Part shown: piece after piece, positions 1 through 4,805 of the stretch | Layout of the letters: every line of letters starts with the position of its first letter | Position numbering within the stretch: position 1 is the stretch's first letter | DNA from: Kordiimonadaceae bacterium | GTDB taxonomy: Bacteria > Pseudomonadota > Alphaproteobacteria > Sphingomonadales > Kordiimonadaceae | Assembly (NCBI GenBank): GCA_016763495.1 | Contig: JAESTR010000027.1 | Span: forward strand, 1 to 6,182 | Reading direction: 5' to 3' | Length of the DNA: 6,182 nt | Translations under genes and position numbers: made by a program | The notes under the pieces: generated by a model | Seen by the model: only the letters and a program-made list of their open reading frames with translations | The model's database searches: none | What the model was told of the DNA's origin: nothing

Positions 1-840
1 GCGCTGGCTACATGGACTATTGTGACCAATCAGATAGCAGTAGAAGAAGCTGTGTCAGGGACTGTCGAAAATATATTAAGCAATAGTAGCACCCTAAAAG
101 CGCATTCAGATACAATGGCTGAAGATAGCGCGCGGAATACATCTATTGCCGCCGCTGTAGCTGTAGCATCAGAGCAAGCGACAGCAAATGTACAAACAAT
201 GGCTGCTGCTACGGAAGAATTGGATGCCTCTGTATCCGAAATCAGCAACCAAATTACACGGGCGGCTGAAATTTCTGGCAAGGCTGCATCGCGGTCAGAG
301 GAAGCTGATAAGCAAGTGAAAGACCTTGAGGTTGCCGCGAATAAAATTGGTGAAGTAGTGCAATTGATCAGTGATATTGCTAACCAGACCAATTTGCTGG
401 CATTGAATGCGACCATTGAGGCTGCACGTGCCGGTGAAGCAGGCCGCGGATTTGCGGTTGTTGCGAGCGAAGTGAAGTCACTTGCTAGCCAAACGGCTAA
501 TGCTACCGAAGACATCACACGGCAAATTTCTACTATTCAAGCAGAAACAAAAAATGTTGTTGATGCAATCAGTGAAATTAGCACAGTGATTGGTGAGGTG
601 AATGAAATCGCTGGCGTTATCGCTTCAGCGTCTGAAGAGCAGCGTGCGGTTACCATAGAGATCGCACGGAACGCTCAAGAGGCCGCTACTGGCACGCAGG
701 AGGTGTCTGCGCATATCTCCGAGGTGCAGCAGGCCATTGAAACCACAGCCATTAGTGTTGGCGAAGTGCAAACCATTGCTGATGGTTTGGGTAATGTTGC
801 AAGCGAGCTCAAAATTGAAGTTGAAAAAATGCTCAAATAA
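1..840 (+). CDS. Methyl-accepting chemotaxis protein, C-terminal signalling part (5' end outside window)
   Basis: This is the cytoplasmic signalling region of a chemoreceptor, which binds CheW/CheA and controls the histidine kinase that drives flagellar or other motility responses. The reading frame is open from base 1, so the GTG at 22 is not a credible start; the sensor, membrane and HAMP parts lie upstream of the window. About 279 codons are visible. They form a long, Ala/Glu/Ser/Thr-rich helical coiled coil. The diagnostic hairpin tip is present at about bases 382-486, reading [19 protein letters not shown] followed by [15 protein letters not shown]. Glu/Gln pairs in the flanking helices (for example ATEEL and ASEEQ) are plausible methylation sites, by family analogy. 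The protein ends EKMLK with a TAA stop, so it lacks the C-terminal NWETF-type pentapeptide that tethers CheR/CheB in some receptors. The gene converges on the DUF885 gene and shares a terminator with it. The family call is very secure; the ligand is unknown. Confidence 0.96.
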   Translation, partial: ALATWTIVTNQIAVEEAVSGTVENILSNSSTLKAHSDTMAEDSARNTSIAAAVAVASEQATANVQTMAAATEELDASVSEISNQITRAAEISGKAASRSEEADKQVKDLEVAANKIGEVVQLISDIANQTNLLALNATIEAARAGEAGRGFAVVASEVKSLASQTANATEDITRQISTIQAETKNVVDAISEISTVIGEVNEIAGVIASASEEQRAVTIEIARNAQEAATGTQEVSAHISEVQQAIETTAISVGEVQTIADGLGNVASELKIEVEKMLK

Positions 841-861
841 CAGAGCAGTTAATATGACGCT

Positions 862-895
862 AAAAAAAGGGCTACCATTAGGTAGCCCTTTTTTT
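862..895. terminator. Bidirectional rho-independent terminator between convergent genes
   Basis: A perfect 15-bp inverted repeat, AAAAAAAGGGCTACC (862-876) and GGTAGCCCTTTTTTT (881-895), flanks an ATTA loop. The 8-bp GC-containing core is bordered by A7 on one side and T7 on the other, so each strand reads as stem-loop plus U-tract. It lies 21 bp after the chemoreceptor stop codon and 15 bp after the stop of the opposing DUF885 gene, which is where a shared terminator is expected. Confidence 0.95.
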
Positions 896-910
896 GTTGT
901 GATATTTTTC

Positions 911-2179
911 TTAAGAGGATTTTGTGCTTTTAACCCATGCATGAATATTTTCTTCAAGAATATTCAGTGGTACTGGGCCATTTTTTAGCACCGCGTCATG
1001 GAAGTCTTTGATTTCAAAAGACGTTCCCATTTCTGAGCGTGCCCATTCCCGCAGCTCTAAAATCTTGATTTTACCGATCATATAAGCTGTAGCTTGGCCT
1101 GGCATAACGATGTAGCGGTTAATTGCATTCACGTTATCATCTGACGGATTTGGCGTATTATCCCCCAAGTATTTGATGGCGTCTTCGCGGGTCCAGCGTT
1201 TGTAATGCAAACCGGTGTCTACGACCAAACGGCATGCGCGCCACAGTTCCATCGCCAGTCGGCCAAAGTCAGAGTATGGGTCAGTATAGAAGCCCATGTC
1301 TTTGCCAAGTAGCTCTGAATAAAGGCCCCAGCCTTCAGTGAATGCCGTGAAGCTGGTGAACTTTTGGAACATAGGGATGCCCTTATGTTCTTGTGTGATG
1401 GCGATTTGCATATGATGGCCAGGGATACCTTCGTGAAAGGCAAGGGCTTCCATCTGGTATTTGGGCATTTGAGCCATGTCATAAAGGTTGGCGTAGAAGC
1501 GCCCAGGGCGTTTACCGTCTGGTGTGGGACGCTGGTAAAATGCTTTGCCGGAGGATCTTTCACGAAAAGGCTCAACACGCTTCACTTCCACAGGCGCGTT
1601 TGGCAATAGGCCAAAATACTCAGGAATTTTGACTTTAATTGCTTCAATGGCAGCCGTTGCCTCAGCCAAATACGCAGCGCGGCCTTCCTCGTTGGTATCA
1701 TAGTAAAATTGTTTGTCATCACGCATGAAAGCAAAGAATTCCTGCAAGTTTCCTTCAAACTTAACAGTCTTCATAATAGTGCGCATTTCACCGTGGATGC
1801 GCGCAACATTATCAAGCCCAATTTGGTGAATTTCAGCAGCGGTAAGGTTTGTGGTGGTGTAGCGCTTTAATTCGTTGGCATAAAAAGCTTCGCCGTTAGG
1901 GAATTTCCAAACACCATCATCGGTGTTTGCTACTTTCTCTTGGCTCTCGAGGAAAGCAATCAGTTTTTCGTAGGCGGGTTTTACTGAGATTTTCAGGGCG
2001 GCTATCGCGTTGGTGATTAAGGCTTCGGTTTCGGCGTCGGCGAGCTTAAGCCCTGCTGCTTTTTCTTTAAAGTTAGCGAGCAAGGGGCTATCTGTTTCAC
2101 TATCAGTGAAAGGGGCGCCAGTGATCACATTTTTGGAGGCTGGGATCACCACCGGGAATACAAACTTGGGTACAAGCAC
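911..2179 (-). CDS. DUF885 C-terminal fragment carrying the HE-x4-HH motif
   Basis: This is the 422-residue open stretch after the amber codon, counted from a GTG at 2179-2177. The frame is actually open from the codon after the stop, and the 11 residues in between (IVNLKRRQENG) also fit the family, so GTG is only a possible reinitiation site. It holds the putative metal-binding motif HEGIPGHH (residues 249-256 of this fragment), the FTEGWG segment with Glu282, and the complete family C-terminus. It has no signal peptide of its own, so an independently translated copy would stay in the cytoplasm, unlike the intact family members. Confidence 0.6.
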   Translation of the reverse strand: MLVPKFVFPVVIPASKNVITGAPFTDSETDSPLLANFKEKAAGLKLADAETEALITNAIAALKISVKPAYEKLIAFLESQEKVANTDDGVWKFPNGEAFYANELKRYTTTNLTAAEIHQIGLDNVARIHGEMRTIMKTVKFEGNLQEFFAFMRDDKQFYYDTNEEGRAAYLAEATAAIEAIKVKIPEYFGLLPNAPVEVKRVEPFRERSSGKAFYQRPTPDGKRPGRFYANLYDMAQMPKYQMEALAFHEGIPGHHMQIAITQEHKGIPMFQKFTSFTAFTEGWGLYSELLGKDMGFYTDPYSDFGRLAMELWRACRLVVDTGLHYKRWTREDAIKYLGDNTPNPSDDNVNAINRYIVMPGQATAYMIGKIKILELREWARSEMGTSFEIKDFHDAVLKNGPVPLNILEENIHAWVKSTKSS

Positions 2180-2190
2180 GCCATTTTCCT
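2180..2190 (-). promoter_or_regulatory. Possible internal Shine-Dalgarno for reinitiation at GTG 2179
   Basis: On the coding strand AGGA (plus 2187-2190) sits 7 nt before the in-frame GTG at 2179-2177, and 22 nt past the TAG. The spacing suits ribosome binding. However, the bases are also ordinary codons (CAG GAA AAT GGC) of the conserved protein, so the match may be chance. Confidence 0.25.
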
Positions 2191-2212
2191 GCCGGCGCTT
2201 TAAGTTTACAAT

Positions 2213-2215
2213 CTA
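2213..2215 (-). other. In-frame amber codon inside the DUF885 gene
   Basis: Plus-strand CTA at 2213-2215 is TAG on the coding strand, preceded by ATT GAC CAA and followed by ATT GTA AAC. The reading frame is identical before and after (2776 and 2179 fall in the same phase), so the interruption is one substitution at most. One C-to-T transition from CAG (Gln) would create it, and Gln would fit the polar helix sequence around it; the ancestral residue is inferred. The five other gene ends in the window are TAA (four) or TGA (the porin). Confidence 0.9.
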
Positions 2216-2776
2216 TTGGTCAATTTGCTCGTCGATGGTCTCCAGGCGCGTGATGTAAGCGTTGGCGTCTTTTAGGTCATCAACTCTATGCATATTCATC
2301 AGGAATGTCGGTATGCCAGTATGCTGGCCAAACATGGTATTGACGGGATAACTATGGTCTCTGAATTGAAACTCACGAATACCGCGTTCAGTTTCGCTTT
2401 TGTATAGCCGGTAGCTCAATTTTGCAGCATCATTCAATGTATCAAAGTTGATGGCTTGTAATTCTATTAAATTAGATTTCTCAATTTCATGGTTTTCAAG
2501 GGCTCGGGCTTCAGAGGCATCGTCCCATTTGTCGATATCTTTTTTGATACCTAAATAGGCTTGATACGTAGGCGAGCGAGAAACCGTATGTTTAAAGGCG
2601 TCGTCCACAAGGGAATAGTAACGGTCACTTTCGCTTTGGTTCGCCGTGGTTTTCGCGTTTGTAGCGGCGGATGCTGCAGTGCCTTCTATCCCTGTTTCGG
2701 CGGCGTGAAGTTCGCTGAAAGCGGTTAAAGAAAGCACGAGGGCAATGGTAGAGGCTGTCGAAAGAATTTTTCTCAT
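2213..2776 (-). CDS. DUF885 N-terminal fragment (signal peptide to amber stop)
   Basis: This is the 187-residue product made if the TAG is obeyed. It contains the signal peptide and the start of the mature helical region, with family-like segments such as SPTYQAYLGI and LNDAAKLSYRLYKSETERG. It ends within the RLETIDEQIDQ helix and carries none of the HE-x4-HH catalytic-type motif, so as a stand-alone protein it is probably inactive. The ATG at 2776 is chosen because it directly precedes a canonical signal peptide. Separate annotation as a hypothetical protein would hide that it is half of a larger gene. Confidence 0.7.
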   Translation of the reverse strand: MRKILSTASTIALVLSLTAFSELHAAETGIEGTAASAATNAKTTANQSESDRYYSLVDDAFKHTVSRSPTYQAYLGIKKDIDKWDDASEARALENHEIEKSNLIELQAINFDTLNDAAKLSYRLYKSETERGIREFQFRDHSYPVNTMFGQHTGIPTFLMNMHRVDDLKDANAYITRLETIDEQIDQ

Positions 2777-2839
2777 TTGCTTTTCTCTTTTATCATTATG
2801 ACAAATTCATTTTTCTGTAAGTGAGTGACTATTTGGTTT

Positions 2840-2868
2840 TTTATATATTTAGGAGCTTGACGTTAGAA
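2840..2868 (-). promoter_or_regulatory. Weak promoter candidate for the DUF885 gene
   Basis: On the minus strand TTCTAA (plus 2863-2868) and TATAAA (plus 2840-2845) are 17 bp apart, about 65 bp upstream of the start codon. The -10 matches the sigma-70 consensus at five of six positions but the -35 at only about three, and the area is AT-rich, so a chance match is plausible. The rest of the 183-bp gap between the DUF885 start and the methyltransferase stop holds no gene or convincing terminator that I can see. Confidence 0.25.
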
Positions 2869-2959
2869 TATGTTACCGGAAGAGGGAAGCACAAATAGGG
2901 TTGATCGCAAAACTTTTTGATGCACTGATTTGCCCTCAGTTTTAGCAAATTACATAGTG

Positions 2960-3556
2960 TTAGAGCCAGCGGCGTACACAGGTGCAATAGATTTGATACT
3001 CTTCACCAAAGGCATCAGCCATAAAGGCTTCTTCTCCTTTAACGAGAGGCTGAAGGAATAACCAGGTGGCGATTGTGCTTAAGGTGGTAATAGGGCCGGG
3101 CGCGATAAAGGCTGAGCCAATGATAAATAGCATAATACCAACATATATTGGGTTGCGGCTATAGGCGTGCAAACCGGTTGTCACCAGCGATTGGCTTGTT
3201 TCACGTTCTTCTGGCACCCCAATGCGCCACGCGCTGCCCATACCTAACTGACATATAATTGCGACGGTCACACCTACTACCATAAGTATTAGGCCGGTAC
3301 CGGGTAAGCCAGGTGTAGTGGTGAATACGAACGTATCAATTTCAGGGTAGAATGGCCGTAAGCACAAATATGCATCCAGTATAATCGCGGTCGCAGCGAG
3401 GCAATAGTCGGTGGCTGTTCTATTGCGTCCAGACACAGCTAATACTGATACACCTTGTGCACGCCATAAGTATATCATGCGCGCTGCACCCCATATTATA
3501 GCACCAGCTATAAGTAGTGCAGGACCATAAAGCGCTAACGTTTCAACTGAAATCAT
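2960..3556 (-). CDS. Membrane methyltransferase, ICMT / phospholipid methyltransferase-like family
   Basis: The 198-residue product is an integral inner-membrane protein likely to transfer a methyl group from S-adenosylmethionine; the acceptor cannot be told from sequence. Hydrophobic segments lie at roughly residues 7-30, 51-67, 86-106, 137-152 and 155-172. The C-terminal half carries the family signature in order: WRIGV (110-114), LVTTGLHAYSRNPIYVG (124-140, the Arg-Asn-Pro-x-Tyr element), the EE pair (175-176), FGEEYQIY (183-190) and VRRW near the end. Bacterial homologues are widespread and mostly uncharacterised, and true prenylcysteine methylation is not expected. The ATG at 3556 has a GGAGAG ribosome site 8 nt upstream. 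The stop is TAA. The 156-bp gap to the upstream hydrolase gene contains a good promoter candidate, so this gene is probably its own transcription unit, possibly running on toward the DUF885 gene. Confidence 0.88.
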   Translation of the reverse strand: MISVETLALYGPALLIAGAIIWGAARMIYLWRAQGVSVLAVSGRNRTATDYCLAATAIILDAYLCLRPFYPEIDTFVFTTTPGLPGTGLILMVVGVTVAIICQLGMGSAWRIGVPEERETSQSLVTTGLHAYSRNPIYVGIMLFIIGSAFIAPGPITTLSTIATWLFLQPLVKGEEAFMADAFGEEYQIYCTCVRRWL

Positions 3557-3564
3557 ACCACTAA

Positions 3565-3570
3565 CTCTCC
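3565..3570 (-). promoter_or_regulatory. Ribosome binding site of the methyltransferase gene
   Basis: GGAGAG on the minus strand sits 8 nt before the ATG at 3556, which supports that start. Confidence 0.7.
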
Positions 3571-3606
3571 ATCAGTAGAAGGCTTGCCCACCTCACTACA
3601 ATGGAG

Positions 3607-3637
3607 AGTATAAAGTCTGTACCAGGTACAGCATCAA
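3607..3637 (-). promoter_or_regulatory. Promoter candidate of the methyltransferase gene with dyad in the spacer
   Basis: On the minus strand TTGATG (plus 3632-3637) is followed after 19 nt by TATACT (plus 3607-3612). An overlapping reading gives TTTATA (3609-3614) with a standard 17-nt spacer. Transcription would start about 45 nt before the ATG. A perfect dyad occupies most of the spacer. A 19-bp spacer filled by a dyad is the classic architecture of MerR-family-activated promoters; with the 17-bp reading it would instead look like an operator for a repressor that blocks polymerase. No regulator gene lies in the window. Confidence 0.5.
3617..3631. promoter_or_regulatory. Perfect 7-1-7 palindrome, probable operator
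   Basis: CTGTACC-A-GGTACAG is a perfect inverted repeat with a one-base centre, immediately adjoining the proposed -35 hexamer of the methyltransferase promoter. The compact symmetry and lack of a loop suggest recognition by a dimeric DNA-binding protein rather than an RNA hairpin. The regulator is unknown. Confidence 0.5.
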
Positions 3638-3712
3638 GCATTTTGTCACATTAAACCGGGCAGTGGATTGTATTTCTAGGAAAGTAGGTACTACCTTAAA
3701 AATACATGTTGT

Positions 3713-4702
3713 TTAACTACCTACATGGTAGGCTATAAAGCCGTTCAAAAATGTCGGTAAGATTTGAGCATCAAATCCGTGCCAGTCGCCGTATTTAGCA
3801 GCCATTTTAACGTAGAAATAGTCAAATGCTTCCACAAACCGTTCTTTATCGTTGATTAGTGGTATTGGTTGGTTGCTGCTTCCACCGACATGAGCAATAG
3901 CCTCAATAACCCACTTTCGCCCATCACGCTGCAATTCTGCAGCATCAATATAATCCTGCTTGTTGCCCCAAGTAAAATGACTGGAAACAAAAGTCGTAAA
4001 GTCCAGTTCTTGTATTGTATTGAGGGCAGTTAGATATTCCGGCATGAAAATAGAAACGCCTCCGGCCGGCAGTAACGCCTCTATCGCCACTGTATCCGCG
4101 AGAAATACTGTTTTGTCATCAGGGAGAAAAACCGCATAATTTGTATCTGTATGAGCCAAGCCAAGATGCACGAGCTCAAATTTCACACCTCCAATTTCAA
4201 ACTTCTGGTCACCATCTATGGTTTTTGTTGGCCGCACAATGTCAGCGGTTTCCTCTGGTTCAAATTTATCCCAATAGCTTTCGCATTTTACATGGCAGAT
4301 TACGTTTTGCGGGTTTAGCGCAGCACCTCCACGAGTATGATCAAGGTGATAATGTGTGTAAATCAATGAATGTATTGGTTTGTCCAACCCTGCCGCCTTT
4401 AGGGCCGGCAGTAGTCGACTAATAAAATCCTTACTGAAGGGATCAACTATGACTAGGCCATCGTCTGTATCCACGATAAGCGTGCGGTCAAAATACCAGC
4501 CAAAAGTCCATACCTTTTCACTTATTTGATCGAGTTTAGCGCTTTGATTGGTTGGCGTTGTAAGGTAATCAACCTGTTGGCCTATTGCCATTTTTCCGAT
4601 AAAACGCGTCGTATCACAAGCTGACAAAGCAATTGCGCTGCCGACAAGGCATAGGGCAGGTATTATCATTTTCAGAAAATTTCGGGGATATATTGGTTTC
4701 AT
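3713..4702 (-). CDS. Lipoprotein metallo-beta-lactamase-fold hydrolase
   Basis: The 329-residue protein is a metal-dependent hydrolase with the full set of metallo-beta-lactamase superfamily ligands. These are THYHLDH (His117, His119, Asp121, His122), His184 in GLAHTDTN, Asp203 in FLADT and His242 in SSHF. That set is typical of two-metal enzymes, and a hydrolase acting on an ester, lactone, thioester or similar bond is more likely than a true antibiotic-degrading enzyme. The N-terminus is a lipoprotein signal: basic start, hydrophobic residues 12-28 and lipobox LSAC with Cys29 as lipidation site. Asp30 at position +2 would favour inner-membrane retention under the enterobacterial Lol rule, giving a periplasm-facing anchored enzyme. 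The ATG at 4702 has an AAGGA site 6 nt upstream. The gene follows the FadL-type porin by 80 bp on the same strand with no clear promoter between, so the two are probably co-transcribed. The substrate is unknown. Confidence 0.9.
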   Translation of the reverse strand: MKPIYPRNFLKMIIPALCLVGSAIALSACDTTRFIGKMAIGQQVDYLTTPTNQSAKLDQISEKVWTFGWYFDRTLIVDTDDGLVIVDPFSKDFISRLLPALKAAGLDKPIHSLIYTHYHLDHTRGGAALNPQNVICHVKCESYWDKFEPEETADIVRPTKTIDGDQKFEIGGVKFELVHLGLAHTDTNYAVFLPDDKTVFLADTVAIEALLPAGGVSIFMPEYLTALNTIQELDFTTFVSSHFTWGNKQDYIDAAELQRDGRKWVIEAIAHVGGSSNQPIPLINDKERFVEAFDYFYVKMAAKYGDWHGFDAQILPTFLNGFIAYHVGS

Positions 4703-4708
4703 TTTAGG

Positions 4709-4713
4709 TCCTT
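4709..4713 (-). promoter_or_regulatory. Ribosome binding site of the hydrolase gene
   Basis: AAGGA on the minus strand lies 6 nt before the ATG at 4702. It supports the start that includes the complete lipoprotein signal peptide. Confidence 0.7.
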
Positions 4714-4776
4714 AAGGTAAGGGTGGTAGTGCGAGGAAGGGAAAGTAAGAGCGCATAATTTCCTGGATATATGATT

Positions 4777-4805
4777 TTCAGTTCAAAATTTATGATTGAA
4801 CTGAA
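4777..4805 (-). other. 10-bp inverted repeat over the porin stop codon
   Basis: TTCAGTTCAA (4777-4786) and TTGAACTGAA (4796-4805) are perfect complements around a 9-nt loop. The stem contains the last codons and the TGA stop (4783-4785) of the porin gene. On the transcribed strand the stem is followed by AATCAT rather than a run of U, and it is AT-rich, so it does not look like a standard terminator. It could protect the porin mRNA 3' end or lower expression of the downstream hydrolase. Confidence 0.5.

Larger units (their letters stand above)
911..2776 (-). pseudogene. DUF885 family metallopeptidase-like exported protein, interrupted by one in-frame TAG
   Basis: Read through the amber codon, this is one 621-codon gene, a usual full length for DUF885 proteins. 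These are mostly uncharacterised exported proteins resembling zinc metallopeptidases. The N-terminus has a typical signal peptide (Met-Arg-Lys, then a hydrophobic core to about residue 21, with cleavage likely after Ala25 or Ala26), so the product should be periplasmic or lipidless secreted. The family's HE-x4-HH signature (HEGIPGHH) lies at about residues 448-455 of the joined protein. It is followed by FTEGWGLYSE with a conserved Glu near 481, and by the late family segments VVDTGLHYKRW and VMPGQATAYMIGK. The TAG is codon 188, in the segment ITRLETIDEQIDQ-stop-IVNLKRRQENG, where family members read straight through. Both sides are in the same frame, so there is no frameshift. The gene ends with TAA just before the shared terminator. 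The SD is weak (AGAG at 2785-2788). Most likely a recent nonsense allele; a sequencing error or suppressed stop remains possible. Confidence 0.85.

Noticed and set aside
22..24. GTG at 22 as the start of the chemoreceptor gene
   Set aside because: The frame is open to the window edge and a protein starting here would lack the sensor, membrane and HAMP regions; no ribosome site is visible.
30..518. Long minus-strand open frame opposite the chemoreceptor, and similar long frames at 1219-1578 (-), 4141-4422 (+) and 5087-5383 (+)
   Set aside because: They lie wholly inside well-recognised genes in another frame and show no family motifs, ribosome sites or codon pattern of their own.
2213..2215. 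Selenocysteine or pyrrolysine insertion at the internal stop
   Set aside because: Selenocysteine uses TGA, not TAG. For pyrrolysine I see no supporting genes or known target family here, and DUF885 is not known to carry pyrrolysine.
911..2776. Frameshift as the cause of the split DUF885 gene
   Set aside because: Both halves are in the same phase and the codons between the TAG and the GTG at 2179 are family-like, so a nonsense codon alone explains the split.
2924..2950. Terminator downstream of the methyltransferase gene
   Set aside because: Two overlapping, mutually exclusive weak hairpins exist (ATTTGC/GCAAAT with an 11-nt loop; ACTGA/TCAGT with a 7-nt loop), but neither is GC-rich or followed by a U-tract on the minus strand.
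3713..4702. Antibiotic-resistance beta-lactamase
   Set aside because: The metal ligands are superfamily-wide. The lipoprotein anchor, length and context with a FadL-type porin point to another hydrolase, and nothing specific to class B lactamases is seen.
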